A DNA stretch of 64,000 bases from Micromonospora_J zhanjiangensis (GCF_042650605.1 NZ_JBHSBN010000001.1:1-64000), one strand, 5' to 3'. Positions 41,321-52,685 are shown, numbered from the stretch's first letter. The notes: generated from the letters alone by a model not told the origin. Translations and numbers: made by a program.

Positions 41321-41824
41321 TCAGTGCGCCTCGCCGCGCTCCTCGGCCTCCCGCTGCCGCCGGTACGAGGCGTGGATCTCGGTCTCCGCCTCGACCCGGC
41401 CCACCCAGGTGGCGCCCTCGACCGACTTGCCCGGTTCCAGGTCCTTGTAGACCTCGAAGAAGTGCTGGATCTCCAGCCGGTCGAACTCGCCCAGGTGGTG
41501 GATGTCCCGCAGGTGCTCCTGGCGCGGGTCCTCGAAGGGGACGCAGAGCACCTTGTCGTCGCCGCCCTTCTCGTCCGTCATCCGGAACATGCCGATGGTC
41601 CGGCAGCGGATCAGGCAGCCCGGGAAGGTCGGCTCGGGCACCAGCACCAGGGCGTCCAGCGGGTCCCCGTCCGCACCGAGGGTGCCCTCGATGAAGCCGT
41701 AGTCCGCCGGGTACTGGGTCGAGGTGAAGAGCGTGCGGTCCAGGCGGATCCGACCGGTCTTGTGGTCCACCTCGTACTTGTTGCGGTGACCCTTGGGGAT
41801 CTCAACCGTAACGTCGAAATCCAT
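41321..41824 (-). CDS. ppa: Inorganic pyrophosphatase
   Basis: This 167-residue soluble family I pyrophosphatase hydrolyses PPi and so drives biosynthetic reactions. The signature D-G-D-P-L-D-A-L-V-L carries three metal-binding Asp residues, and YPADYGFIEGTLGADGDPLD precedes it. The ATG at 41824 has GAGGGAGCG upstream. It is divergent from the PBP4-type gene, as in mycobacteria (Rv3628/Rv3627c). Confidence 0.95.
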   Translation of the reverse strand: MDFDVTVEIPKGHRNKYEVDHKTGRIRLDRTLFTSTQYPADYGFIEGTLGADGDPLDALVLVPEPTFPGCLIRCRTIGMFRMTDEKGGDDKVLCVPFEDPRQEHLRDIHHLGEFDRLEIQHFFEVYKDLEPGKSVEGATWVGRVEAETEIHASYRRQREAEERGEAH

Positions 41825-41973
41825 CTCACGCTCCCTCGTTTGCCCACGCTGGCTCACGGAACCGCGACGCCGGGGTGCGGGGTCTGGCCCCGCGGGTTGC
41901 TCCGCGCGTCGCATAGTGGTCGGACAACGACAGTGTCGCGTAGGCCGGTTCCCGGCCCGGGAGGAGGGGGCCG

Positions 41974-43548
41974 GTGGGGAGGGAAGATTCACACTACCGC
42001 CCGGACCGGCGACCCGACCGGGCCGCCGGGCGACCACCGGCGGACCATCCGCGCCCATCTTCCGACCCGCCGGGTCCGGCCTCCGGTCGGGCCCGGGTGC
42101 CCGACCCCGAATCCGGCCGAAGCGGACACCGGGCACGGCGTGGGCTGCGGTTCCGGCTGCTCGTCGCGTCGGTCGCCGTGCTCGTCGCGGTCGGCCTCGC
42201 GGTCGGTGTGCTGGTGGTCCGTCCCGGCCCGGTCGCGGACTGGCTGGGTGATCCGGCCGGGTCGCCGCCGCCCCCGCCGCCGGTGCTGGCCGCGCTCGGC
42301 ACCGGCGGCCCCGAACCGAGCCCGGACGGGGTACGGGCCACCGTCGGCCCGCTGGTCACCGGCGCCGGGCTGGGTGACCTGCACGTCTCGGTGCTCGACG
42401 TGGTCACCGGCCGGACGCTGTTCGACCAGGGCGGTACGACCCCGACGGTGCCGGCCTCGACGACCAAGCTGGCGACCGCGGTGGCCGTCCTGGCCGCCCG
42501 GGGCCCCGGGTACCGGATCCCCACCCGGGTGGTCGCGGGCTCCGCGCCGGGCGAGGTGGTGCTGGTGGGCGGGGGCGACCCGACCGTCGCGGTGGCCGGT
42601 ACCGGCAGCTATCCCGGTGCCGCCCGGCTGGACGTGCTGGCCGAACAGGTCCGGCGGGCACTGGGCGGCACCGCACCGACCAGGGTCGTCTACGACGGGT
42701 CGCTGTACGCCGGCCCGGTCACCGGGCCCGGCTGGGACCCGGACATCCCGACGGGCGGCTTCGGCGCGCCGATCACCGCGCTGATGACCGACGGTGCCCG
42801 CGTCGACCCGAAACAGGCCACCGGCTACGCGCCCCGGTACGCCGCCCCCGACCTGACGGCCGCCGGGCAGTTCGCCGGGCGACTCGGCCTGCCCGCCGGC
42901 GCCGTGACCAGGGGGGTGGCGCCGGCCGGGTCCGGCGCGGCCCCGGCCACCGGCGGCGCCGCCGTGAGCCCCGGCACCGAACTGGGCCGGATCGAGTCAC
43001 CGCCGATGATCCGGATGGTCGACCTCATGCTCGGCGCCAGCGACAACATCGTCGCCGAGGCGTTGGCCCGGCAGGTGGCGCTGGCCCGGCAACAGCCCGC
43101 CTCGTTCGTCGGCGCTGCCACGGCGGTGACGGCCGAACTGGCCGACCTCGGCCTGACCGCCGACGGGCTGCGGCTGGTCGACGGCAGCGGCCTGTCCCGG
43201 GACAACCGGATCCCGCCGGTGGTGCTCACCCGGGCGCTCGCCCTGGCCGGCAGCGGCCGGCGTCCGGAGCTGGCCAGCGTCTTCGGCGGGCTGCCCGTGG
43301 CCGGCTGGTCCGGCACGCTCCGCGAGCGGTACGTGGCCGGGTCGGGCAGCGCGGCCGGCGCCGGGGTGATCCGGGCCAAGACCGGGACGTTGAACGGGGT
43401 GCACGCGATCTCCGGCGTACTGACCACCGTCGACGGCCGGCTGCTCGCCTTCGCGATCATGGGCGACCGGGTGCCGGTCGGCCCCGAGCAGGCCCAGCCG
43501 AAGCTGGACCGGATCGCCACGGCGATGGCCGGCTGCGGCTGCCGCTGA
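41974..43548 (+). CDS. dacB: D-alanyl-D-alanine carboxypeptidase/endopeptidase, PBP4 (DacB) type
   Basis: This encodes 524 residues. A charged Pro/Arg-rich N-terminus precedes a signal anchor (FRLLVASVAVLVAVGLAVGV). The S13 peptidase domain has nucleophile motif S-T-T-K (about residue 160), S-D-N (about 353) and K-T-G (about 469). The enzyme trims pentapeptide stems of peptidoglycan outside the cell. A Gly/Ala-rich insertion separates the first and second motif blocks, as in other class C PBPs. GTG at 41974 after GGAGGAGGGGG. It corresponds to Rv3627c. Confidence 0.9.
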   Translation: MGREDSHYRPDRRPDRAAGRPPADHPRPSSDPPGPASGRARVPDPESGRSGHRARRGLRFRLLVASVAVLVAVGLAVGVLVVRPGPVADWLGDPAGSPPPPPPVLAALGTGGPEPSPDGVRATVGPLVTGAGLGDLHVSVLDVVTGRTLFDQGGTTPTVPASTTKLATAVAVLAARGPGYRIPTRVVAGSAPGEVVLVGGGDPTVAVAGTGSYPGAARLDVLAEQVRRALGGTAPTRVVYDGSLYAGPVTGPGWDPDIPTGGFGAPITALMTDGARVDPKQATGYAPRYAAPDLTAAGQFAGRLGLPAGAVTRGVAPAGSGAAPATGGAAVSPGTELGRIESPPMIRMVDLMLGASDNIVAEALARQVALARQQPASFVGAATAVTAELADLGLTADGLRLVDGSGLSRDNRIPPVVLTRALALAGSGRRPELASVFGGLPVAGWSGTLRERYVAGSGSAAGAGVIRAKTGTLNGVHAISGVLTTVDGRLLAFAIMGDRVPVGPEQAQPKLDRIATAMAGCGCR

Positions 43549-43592
43549 CGGCCCCGGCAGCTCGCGTCCGGGTGACGGGTGCCGCACGCGGG

Positions 43593-43598
43593 TACGGT
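43593..43598 (+). promoter_or_regulatory. -10 box TACGGT for the DUF2342 gene (leaderless)
   Basis: TACGGT ends 6 nt before the ATG at 43605; no Shine-Dalgarno sequence is seen. Confidence 0.5.
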
Positions 43599-43604
43599 GG
43601 GTCC

Positions 43605-44675
43605 ATGGCGCAGTTCGTGGACTGGGATCTGGCCGCCGCCACCGCCGGGGCGCTGGGGAAGTCGGGCCCGAAGGTCACCCTGGACGAGGCGACCGGGGTG
43701 GTGACCGACCTGCGGCGGCTCACCGAGGAGGCCGCCGGGCACGTGGTGGCGTACACCGGGCTGCGGTCCCAGATCGACCACCCGGCGGTACGGGTGGTCG
43801 ACCGGGCGGACTGGGCCGCGACCAACATCGCCGGGCTCCGGCAGGTCATCACGCCGCTGATCGGCCGGCTCTCCGGCGACCGGCAGCCGGGTGCGTTCGG
43901 CGACGCGATCGGGTCCCGGCTGACCGGGGTGCAGGCCGGCACGGTGCTGGCCTACCTGTCCGGCCGGGTGCTCGGCCAGTACGAGGTCTTCTCCGCCGAC
44001 CCGGGCCAACTGCTGCTGGTGGCGCCGAACATCGTCGAGGTCGAACGCAAGCTCGACGTCGACCCCCGGGACTTCCGGCTCTGGGTCTGCCTGCACGAGG
44101 TGACCCACCGCACCCAGTTCTCCGCGGTGCCGTGGATGCGGGGTCACTTCCTCGGCGAGGTGCAGGCGTTCGTGGACGCCTCCCAGGCCGGCGGCGAGCA
44201 GATCCTGGACCGGCTCCGGCGCGGGGTGTCCGCGCTCTCCGACTCGATCCGCGACCCGCAGAGCCGGGCCAGCGTGCTGGACATCGTGCAGACCCCGGGC
44301 CAGCGGGCCGTGCTGGACCGGCTGACCGCGATGATGACCTTGCTGGAGGGGCACGCCGAGTTCGTGATGGACGGGGTCGGACCGGAGGTGATCCCCTCCG
44401 TCGACCAGATCCGGGCCCGGTTCAACCAGCGCCGCCAGGCGGGCAACCCGGTGGAGAAGGCGGTCCGGAAGCTGCTCGGCATCGACGTGAAGATGCGCCA
44501 GTACGCCGAGGGCCGCAAGTTCGTGCACGGGGTGGTCGAACGGGTCGGCATGGCCGGCTTCAACAAGGTCTTCAGCTCGCCGCTCACGCTGCCCCGGTTG
44601 ACCGAGCTGTCCGACCCGGACGCCTGGGTGACCCGGGTGCACGGCCCGGTCGGGCCGGTGTCCTCGGCCGGCTGA
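43605..44675 (+). CDS. DUF2342 zinc-metalloprotease-like protein
   Basis: This 356-residue protein belongs to a conserved actinobacterial family sometimes labelled coenzyme F420 biosynthesis-associated or zinc-dependent metalloprotease. The candidate metal motif H-E-V-T-H-R sits at about residues 165-170, followed by E in LLEGHAEFVMDG as a possible third ligand. No signal peptide is visible. The proteolytic activity is not established for the family. It stands between the PBP4-type gene and tilS, as Rv3626c does in M. tuberculosis. Confidence 0.85.
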   Translation: MAQFVDWDLAAATAGALGKSGPKVTLDEATGVVTDLRRLTEEAAGHVVAYTGLRSQIDHPAVRVVDRADWAATNIAGLRQVITPLIGRLSGDRQPGAFGDAIGSRLTGVQAGTVLAYLSGRVLGQYEVFSADPGQLLLVAPNIVEVERKLDVDPRDFRLWVCLHEVTHRTQFSAVPWMRGHFLGEVQAFVDASQAGGEQILDRLRRGVSALSDSIRDPQSRASVLDIVQTPGQRAVLDRLTAMMTLLEGHAEFVMDGVGPEVIPSVDQIRARFNQRRQAGNPVEKAVRKLLGIDVKMRQYAEGRKFVHGVVERVGMAGFNKVFSSPLTLPRLTELSDPDAWVTRVHGPVGPVSSAG

Positions 44676-44686
44676 GGCGGACCGCC

Positions 44687-45697
44687 GTGGCCGCGCTCCC
44701 GCCCCCGGTGGCCGCCATCCGGCTGGCCGTCCGACGGGCGCTGACCCGGACGCCGGAGCACGCCACGGTGCTGGTCGCCTGTTCCGGCGGGGCCGACTCG
44801 CTGGCGCTCGCCGCCGCCACCGCGTTCGTGGCCCCGCGGCTGGGCCGCCGGGCCGGGCTGGTCACCGTCGACCACGGCCTGCAGGACGGATCCGCCGGGC
44901 GTGCCGCGGCGGTCGCCGACTGGGCGGCGACGGCCGGTCTCGACCCGGTCGAGGTGACCCCGGTCCTGGTGGCCGGGCGCCCCGGCGGTCCGGAGGCGGC
45001 CGCCCGGGAGGCCCGCTACCAGGCGCTGGTGGAGGCGGCCCACCGGCACGCGGCCGGCACCGTGCTGCTCGGCCACACCCGGGACGACCAGGCCGAGACG
45101 GTGCTGCTCGCGCTCGCCCGGGGAGCCGGACCGCGCGGGCTCGCCGGCATGCCCGAGGAGCGGGAACTGGCCGGCGTGACGCTGGCCCGCCCGCTGCTCG
45201 ACGTCGGGCGGGACCAGACCCGCAAGGCGTGCGCCGCGCTGGGCCTGACCCCGTGGGAGGATCCGCACAACGTCGACCCGTCGTACGCGCGGGCCCGGGT
45301 GCGGTCCGACGTGCTGCCGGTGCTGACCGGTGCCCTCGGCCCGGGGGTGCTGGACAACCTGGCGCGTACCGCGAAGTTGATCGCGGCGGACACCGCTGCG
45401 CTCGACGCGCTCGGCCGCTCGGCGTTGGCCGACGCCCGGACCGCGGACGGCGGGCTGGCCGTACCGGTGTTGCGGGACCTGCCCGCCGCGGTGCGGACCC
45501 GGGTGCTGCATGGCTGGGCCCGGGAGGTCGGTGCCACCCCGGCGGCGCTGTCGCACCGGCATGTCGCGGCCCTGGACGCCCTGGTCACCGCCTGGCACGG
45601 GCAGGGCGCGGCGGACCTGCCCGGTCCGGTCCGGGTGACCCGGCGCGGCGACACCCTGACGGCCGCCCGGCGGCCGCCCGGCCGCGTCCACGCCTGA
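44687..45697 (+). CDS. tilS: tRNA(Ile)-lysidine synthase
   Basis: This 336-residue N-type ATP pyrophosphatase converts C34 of the CAU-anticodon tRNA-Ile to lysidine. The P-loop is A-C-S-G-G-A-D-S (about residues 31-38). LVTVDHGLQDGSAG, GHTRDDQAETVLLALARGAG and RPLLDVGRDQTRKAC are characteristic, and the C-terminal region is short, as in actinobacteria. GTG at 44687, 11 nt after the DUF2342 stop, so probably the same mRNA. Confidence 0.92.
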   Translation: MAALPPPVAAIRLAVRRALTRTPEHATVLVACSGGADSLALAAATAFVAPRLGRRAGLVTVDHGLQDGSAGRAAAVADWAATAGLDPVEVTPVLVAGRPGGPEAAAREARYQALVEAAHRHAAGTVLLGHTRDDQAETVLLALARGAGPRGLAGMPEERELAGVTLARPLLDVGRDQTRKACAALGLTPWEDPHNVDPSYARARVRSDVLPVLTGALGPGVLDNLARTAKLIAADTAALDALGRSALADARTADGGLAVPVLRDLPAAVRTRVLHGWAREVGATPAALSHRHVAALDALVTAWHGQGAADLPGPVRVTRRGDTLTAARRPPGRVHA

Positions 45698-45750
45698 CGC
45701 CGACCGGATTCGGCACCCTCCCGGAACTGGCGCCGGGAGCGTCCACGGCC

Positions 45751-45821
45751 GACGCCGGTCGCGTCCGGGACCGCGGGGTGGCCGGCCCGCGTCCGACGCC
45801 GGTCGCGTCCGGGACCGCGGG
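45751..45821 (+). repeat. 27-bp direct repeat before the gamma-glutamyltransferase gene
   Basis: Identical 27-bp units (begin GACGCCGGTCGCGTCCGGGA) occupy 45751-45777 and 45795-45821. They lie in the 178-nt gap between tilS and ggt, at -125 to -55 relative to the start, and may be paired protein-binding sites or a replication slippage product. Confidence 0.7.
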
Positions 45822-45875
45822 CGAAGCCGGGTGGCCGCCGGTCCGGGCCGCGCCGGGAAGCGGTAGACATGCGGC

Positions 45876-47519
45876 ATGCCGCATCCCCGCCAACCGTTGT
45901 ACGCGCCGAACGGCGCGGTCGCCACCAGCCAGCCACTCGCCGCGTCCGCCGGTCTCGCCGTGCTGCGCCGGGGTGGGAACGCGGTCGACGCCGCCCTGGC
46001 CACGGCGATCGCGCTGACCGTCCTCCAACCCGGCTCCAACGACATCGGCGGTGACCTGTTCGCCATCGTCTGGGACGGTGACCGGCCGCACGGGCTGAAC
46101 GCGTCCGGCCGGTCACCGGCGGCGCTGACCCGGCAGGTGGTGCTCGACGCGACCGACGGGCGCGGCGCGGAACCGGTCGGCGCGCTCGGCGGCGCGCAGC
46201 TCGACGGACCGGCGATGCCGGCCCGGGGCTGGCTGCCGGTGACCGTGCCGGGCGCCCCGGCCGGGTGGCGCGACCTGCACGACCGGTTCGGGACGCTGCC
46301 GTTCGACGAGCTGTTCACCGACGCGGTCGGGTACGCCGAACACGGTTACCCGGTCTCCGCCCGGGTCGCCGCGGCCTGGGCCGGCGCGGTACGCGAGCAC
46401 GCCGGCCTGGCCGGACCCGAGTACGCCGAGTGGGGCCGGGTATTCACCCTCGACGGGCGGGCGCCCCGGGCCGGCGAGCGGTGGCGCAACCCGGACGCGG
46501 CGGCCACCCTGCGCCGGATCGCGGCCAGTGGCGCGGACGACTTCTACCGCGGCCGGACCGCCGAGACGATGGTCCGGTACGCGGCCCGTACCGGTGGGCT
46601 GCTGACCGCCGACGACCTGGCGGGGCACGCCTCGACCTGGGTCGAGCCGGTGTCGGTCGGCTACCGGGGCAGCGAGGTCTGGGAGTTGCCGCCGAACGGG
46701 CAGGGCCTCGCCGCGCTGCTCGCGCTCGGCATCCTGGACGGGGTGGACCCGGCCGGTCTGTCGCCGGCCGACCGGTTGCACTGGCAGATCGAGGCCGTCA
46801 AGCTCGGCTTCGCCGACGCGCACGCCCATATCGCGGATCCGGACCGGGTCTCGGTGCCCACGGCCGAGCTGCTGTCGCCCGGTTACCTGGTCCGGCGTCG
46901 GGCCCTGGTCGGTCCGCGGGCGGCCGTACCGGTGGCCGGCCGGCCGGTTCGCGGCGGCACGGTCTACCTGTGCACGGCGGACCGGGCGGGGATGATGGTC
47001 AGCCTGATCCAGTCGAACTACCTGGGCTTCGGCTCGTTCGTGGTACCGCCCGGACTGGGGTTCGGCCTGCAGAACCGGGGCACCGGGTTCAGCCTGGTGG
47101 CGGACCATCCGAACGTGGTCGGGCCCGGTAAGCGGCCGTTCCACACCATCATCCCCGGCTTCCTCAGCCGGGGTGGCGAACCGGTCGGGCCGTTCGGCGT
47201 GATGGGTGGGCACATGCAACCGCAGGGCCACCTGCAGGTCGTCTCGGCCACCGTCGACGGCGGGCTGGACCCGCAGGCGGCACTGGAACAACCGCGCTGG
47301 TACTGGCACGCGGGCCGGCGGGTGGAGGTCGAGCCCGGGCTGGCCGCCGGCCCGGCCGGCCGGGACCTGCTCGCCGAGCTGGGCCGCCGGGGCCACGAAC
47401 TCACCGTCGTGACCCACCCGGCGGCCTTCGGGTACGGGCAGGCGATCTGGCGGCTGCCCGACGGCGGCTACGTGGCCGGCTCGGAGTCCCGTGCCGACGG
47501 TTCGGCGGTGGGTTACTGA
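45876..47519 (+). CDS. ggt: Gamma-glutamyltransferase family (Ntn-hydrolase)
   Basis: This encodes 547 residues. It is made as a proenzyme that cleaves itself before a Thr. The likely nucleophile is in R-G-G-T-V-Y-L-C, which starts the small subunit, followed by SLIQSNYLGFGSFV and the substrate loop GFGLQNRGTGFSL. The large subunit starts with ATSQPLAASAGLAVLRRGGN and NDIGGDLFAIVWDGD. No signal peptide is visible, so it is cytosolic or exported by another route. Substrates could be gamma-glutamyl compounds, or cephalosporin-type acyl compounds, which related actinobacterial enzymes also use. It interrupts the conserved tilS-hpt order. Confidence 0.87.
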   Translation: MPHPRQPLYAPNGAVATSQPLAASAGLAVLRRGGNAVDAALATAIALTVLQPGSNDIGGDLFAIVWDGDRPHGLNASGRSPAALTRQVVLDATDGRGAEPVGALGGAQLDGPAMPARGWLPVTVPGAPAGWRDLHDRFGTLPFDELFTDAVGYAEHGYPVSARVAAAWAGAVREHAGLAGPEYAEWGRVFTLDGRAPRAGERWRNPDAAATLRRIAASGADDFYRGRTAETMVRYAARTGGLLTADDLAGHASTWVEPVSVGYRGSEVWELPPNGQGLAALLALGILDGVDPAGLSPADRLHWQIEAVKLGFADAHAHIADPDRVSVPTAELLSPGYLVRRRALVGPRAAVPVAGRPVRGGTVYLCTADRAGMMVSLIQSNYLGFGSFVVPPGLGFGLQNRGTGFSLVADHPNVVGPGKRPFHTIIPGFLSRGGEPVGPFGVMGGHMQPQGHLQVVSATVDGGLDPQAALEQPRWYWHAGRRVEVEPGLAAGPAGRDLLAELGRRGHELTVVTHPAAFGYGQAIWRLPDGGYVAGSESRADGSAVGY

Positions 47520-47560
47520 GAGCCGGGGCCGGGGCGGTGGTGGCCCGCCGCGCGCCCACC

Positions 47561-47593
47561 GGCCGGCCGCGGCGTCGCGTCCCGCGGTCGGCC
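47561..47593. terminator. Hairpin between ggt and the AraC-type gene
   Basis: GGCCGGCCGCGG (47561-47572) pairs with CCGCGGTCGGCC (47582-47593) with one wobble pair, between convergent genes. Confidence 0.65.
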
Positions 47594-47609
47594 GCCCGCC
47601 GGCTGGCCG

Positions 47610-48578
47610 TCAGCCGACCGGCGCGACCTCGCGGTGCCGGAAGGTCGAGCGGTAGGCGTGCGGGGTGGCGCCGACCCGGCGGGTGAAGTGGTGCCGCAGG
47701 GTGGCGGCGTCGCCGAACCCGCTGCGCACCGCCACCGCCTCGACTCCGAGGTCGGTCTCCTCGAGGAGTTGGCGGGCCAGCAGAACCCGCTGGCCGGTGA
47801 GCCAGTCGTGCGGGGTGGTGCCGGTCTCCGCCCGGAACCGGCGGGCGAAGGTACGCGGCGCCATGTGCGCCCGGGCGGCCAGCTCGTCCACGGTGACGGT
47901 CCGGTCGAGGTGGCCGAGCAGCCAGCCGAGCAGCGGTTCGAGGGTGGGTGCTTCCGGGGTACGCGGGATGGGCGCCTCGACGTACTGGGCCTGCCCGCCG
48001 TCGCGGTGCGGCGGCACCACCATCCGGCGGGCGAGCTTGGTGGCGACGGCGGAGCCGTGTTCCCGGCGTACCAGGTGCAGGCAGGCGTCGATGGCGGCGG
48101 CCGTACCGGCGCCGGTGATCAGTCGGCCGTCCTGGACGTAGAGGGAGTTGCTGCGCACCCGGGCCAGCGGGAACCGGGCGGCCAACTCGTCGGCCCACTT
48201 CCAGTGGGTGGTGCACTCCCGTCCGTCGAGCAACCCGGCCTCGCCTAGGACGAAGGCGCCCGAGCAGACGCTGAGCAGGTACGCGCCCCGGTCGTACGCC
48301 CCGCGCATGGCGGTGAGCGCCGGGGCCGGTATCCCGATGTCGACGGCCCGCGCGGGTACGGCGACCAGGTCGGCGTCCGCCAACGGGCCGAGGTCGGCCT
48401 GCGGGATCAGCTCGAAGCCGGACTGGGTGCGCACCGGCAGGCCGTCCGGCGTGCAGAGGTGGAACCGGTAGCCGGGGAAGCCGTCGGCGGTCCGGTCGGT
48501 GCCGAAGACCTCGCAGAGCACGCCGAGTTCGAAGGCGGCCACGCCGTCCAGCGCGAGCACCGCGACGTTGCGCAACAT
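47610..48578 (-). CDS. GlxA-type AraC family regulator (DJ-1/PfpI + HTH)
   Basis: This encodes 322 residues. The N-terminal DJ-1/PfpI-like domain starts MLRNVAVLALDGVAAFELGV and has the nucleophile-elbow LLSVCSGAFVLGEAGLLDG with a Cys. The C-terminal AraC domain has VDELAARAHMAPRTFARRF and a second HTH with GVEAVAVRSGFGDAATLRHHF. Such proteins sense small metabolites. It faces ggt convergently and is divergent from the 46-aa peptide gene; its target is unknown. Confidence 0.87.
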   Translation of the reverse strand: MLRNVAVLALDGVAAFELGVLCEVFGTDRTADGFPGYRFHLCTPDGLPVRTQSGFELIPQADLGPLADADLVAVPARAVDIGIPAPALTAMRGAYDRGAYLLSVCSGAFVLGEAGLLDGRECTTHWKWADELAARFPLARVRSNSLYVQDGRLITGAGTAAAIDACLHLVRREHGSAVATKLARRMVVPPHRDGGQAQYVEAPIPRTPEAPTLEPLLGWLLGHLDRTVTVDELAARAHMAPRTFARRFRAETGTTPHDWLTGQRVLLARQLLEETDLGVEAVAVRSGFGDAATLRHHFTRRVGATPHAYRSTFRHREVAPVG

Positions 48579-48727
48579 GCGGCAAGGGTAGCCGAAACTG
48601 GCAGTAATTCGATGCTCTATGGCATATCTGCCACTGCCCGGACCGGCCGGCCGCGCGCAGACTGAATGGGACGTCCGGTGCGCACCGGCGGCGAACCACC
48701 ACCGATCCGAGAGAGGTATCCGCCGCC

Positions 48728-48868
48728 ATGGAGTTTTTCCTGCTGTTCCTCTTCCTGTTGTCGCTCGGCGTCGCCTCCGCCGCGGGTTTCACGGTCGACA
48801 GTCGGGACTCCGCCGACTGGAAGCCGACCGACGGGGGCTGGCGCCGCCCCGCGTCCCCTACCAGCTGA
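48728..48868 (+). CDS. 46-aa single-TM peptide
   Basis: MEFFLLFLFLLSLGVASAAG is followed by FTVDSRDSADWKPTDGGW and a short basic end. One membrane helix at the N-terminus and a conserved-looking D-S-R-D-S-A-D-W-K-P-T-D-G-G tail recall small membrane proteins found across actinomycetes. GAGAGAGG lies 11 nt before the ATG. Function unknown. It lies between the divergent AraC-type gene and hpt. Confidence 0.65.
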   Translation: MEFFLLFLFLLSLGVASAAGFTVDSRDSADWKPTDGGWRRPASPTS

Positions 48869-48966
48869 CCGACCGCGGGACGGGCCGAACCTGGCGCCGG
48901 GGTGACCATCAGCCAAAGGTGCCGCCCCGGCGACGGGCCCCAACCCGGATACGGCAGGCTATGACC

Positions 48967-49542
48967 ATGGCTGACGGCTCCTGGTACGACGCCGATATCG
49001 ACCACGTGATCATCTCCGAGGCACAGATCCGCGACAAGACCGCGGAGCTGGCCAAACAGGTGGCCGCCGACCACGCGTCGGTGCGGGACGGGCTGCTGCT
49101 GGTGTGCGTGCTCAAGGGCGCGGTGATGTTCATGGCCGACTTCGCCCGCGCGCTGGGCCGGTACGGGCCGCCGGCGGAGCTGGAGTTCATGGCCGTCTCC
49201 TCGTACGGGCAGGGCACCACCTCGTCGGGGGTGGTCCGGATCCTGAAGGACCTGGACCGGGACATCGCCGGCCGGCACGTCATCGTGGTCGAGGACATCG
49301 TCGACTCCGGACTGACGTTGTCCTGGCTGCTGCGCTACCTGGAGTCCCGGTCGGCGGCCAGCGTCGAGGTGGTGGCCCTGTTCCGCAAGCCGGAGGCGGT
49401 GAAGGTCGAGGTGCCGGTGAAGTACGTCGGCTTCGACATCCCGACCGAGTTCGTCGTCGGCTACGGCCTGGACTTCGGCGAGCGCTACCGGGAGATGCCG
49501 TACGTCGGGGTGCTCAAGCCGGAGGTCTACGCCCGGGCCTGA
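48967..49542 (+). CDS. hpt: Hypoxanthine phosphoribosyltransferase
   Basis: This 191-residue purine salvage enzyme makes IMP or GMP from hypoxanthine or guanine and PRPP. The PRPP-binding loop is H-V-I-V-V-E-D-I-V-D-S-G-L-T-L, with EFMAVSSYGQGTTSSG before it and KYVGFDIPTEFVVGYGLDFG near the end. An ATG at 48961 (two residues longer) is possible. 48967 is preferred because CAGGCT, resembling a -10 box, ends 6 nt upstream, as for other leaderless genes here. It matches Rv3624c in the conserved order. Confidence 0.93.
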   Translation: MADGSWYDADIDHVIISEAQIRDKTAELAKQVAADHASVRDGLLLVCVLKGAVMFMADFARALGRYGPPAELEFMAVSSYGQGTTSSGVVRILKDLDRDIAGRHVIVVEDIVDSGLTLSWLLRYLESRSAASVEVVALFRKPEAVKVEVPVKYVGFDIPTEFVVGYGLDFGERYREMPYVGVLKPEVYARA

Positions 49543-49949
49543 CCCGGCGGAGCCGCTCGGTCACCGCCGTGGTGGCGCTCGGTCACGGTTTCGGGCAATA
49601 TCGATCCGTCGTACAGCGCGCTTTCAGGAAACCCGGTTACGGTGTTGTCTGGTGGCCGCGGATGCTCCCGGCGCCGGATCCAGCGGCCCGTCACGACCGG
49701 ACGGGGTGACGGGTCGGGCGTCGATCCGGGGTCACGCCGGCTCGGCGGGTGCGGTGGGTGCGGCTACGGAGGACTCGCAGGCTCACTCCGGGCGCTCAAG
49801 GTGTACCGTCGAATGGCCGCGGCGCGCACCTAACGCCCGGTGTCGAGGCCGGCCCGCACGGCGGTCCCGACCGCCGCTCGCGGCGAAGCCAACCAGACCG
49901 TCAGGACGTCGATCAGGAGGGTCCGGGCGCTGCGGCGCTCGACAACAGC
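49543..49949 (+). other. Gene-free leader/promoter region of ftsH
   Basis: This 407-nt interval has no convincing frame. Possible -10 boxes are TACGGT at 49637-49642 and TACCGT at 49804-49809. AGGAGG at 49915-49920 is a perfect Shine-Dalgarno sequence but is 29 nt from the ftsH ATG. Between them GCGC-TGCG-GCGC could fold and shorten the distance. No other start codon lies at a usable spacing. Confidence 0.5.
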
Positions 49950-51968
<2,019 letters not shown>

Positions 51969-52048
51969 GCGGAACGGTCGATCCGATTCCCGATCACGAG
52001 CTCCCGTCGCTGTCCGGTTCGTGCACCGAGCCGGACAGCGACGACTCG

Positions 52049-52675
52049 TTGGACTACCTCGCCGCGCGGCTGGTCAACGGGAGACTGACCGGACGTCCGG
52101 TCGAGCAGGCCGTCGACCTGGCCCGGATCGAGAAGGCGGTACGCGAGATCCTGATCGCGGTCGGCGAGGACCCCGATCGGGACGGCCTGGTACAGACCCC
52201 GGCCCGGGTCGCCCGGGCCTACGCGGAGATCTTCGCCGGTCTCCGGGTCGACCCGGCGCAGGTGCTCACCACCACGTTCGAGGCCAACCACGAGGAGCTG
52301 GTGCTGGTCCGGGACATCGACGTGACCAGTCTCTGCGAGCACCACCTGCTGCCGTTCCGGGGCAGCGCGCACATCGGCTACCTTCCCGGCCCCGAGGGCC
52401 GGATCACCGGGCTGTCCAAGCTCGCCCGGCTGGTCGAGGTCTTCGCCCGGCGACCGCAGGTGCAGGAGCGGCTCACCTCGCAGATCGCCGACCTGCTGAT
52501 GGCGAAGCTCGAACCGCGTGGCGTGATCGTCATCCTGGACTGCGAGCACATGTGCATGGCGATGCGGGGCATCCAGAAGTCCGGGGCCAGCACGATCACC
52601 TCGGCCGTACGCGGCGTACTCCAGCGGGACGCCAAGACGCGGGCCGAGGCGATGAGCCTGATCCTGCGTTCCTGA
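52049..52675 (+). CDS. folE: GTP cyclohydrolase I
   Basis: This encodes at least 208 residues. It turns GTP into dihydroneopterin triphosphate, the first step of folate synthesis. Zinc ligands are in V-T-S-L-C-E-H-H-L-L-P-F and D-C-E-H-M-C-M, and KLARLVEVFARRPQVQERLT and AMRGIQKSGASTITSAV are invariant blocks. The start is uncertain: TTG at 52049 (MDYLAARLVNGRL) is the only standard codon near the expected N-terminus, but the frame stays open upstream to the ftsH stop without ATG or GTG, so a rarer start is possible. It follows ftsH as Rv3609c follows Rv3610c. Confidence 0.92.
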   Translation: MDYLAARLVNGRLTGRPVEQAVDLARIEKAVREILIAVGEDPDRDGLVQTPARVARAYAEIFAGLRVDPAQVLTTTFEANHEELVLVRDIDVTSLCEHHLLPFRGSAHIGYLPGPEGRITGLSKLARLVEVFARRPQVQERLTSQIADLLMAKLEPRGVIVILDCEHMCMAMRGIQKSGASTITSAVRGVLQRDAKTRAEAMSLILRS

Positions 52676-52685
52676 GCCCGCACGG

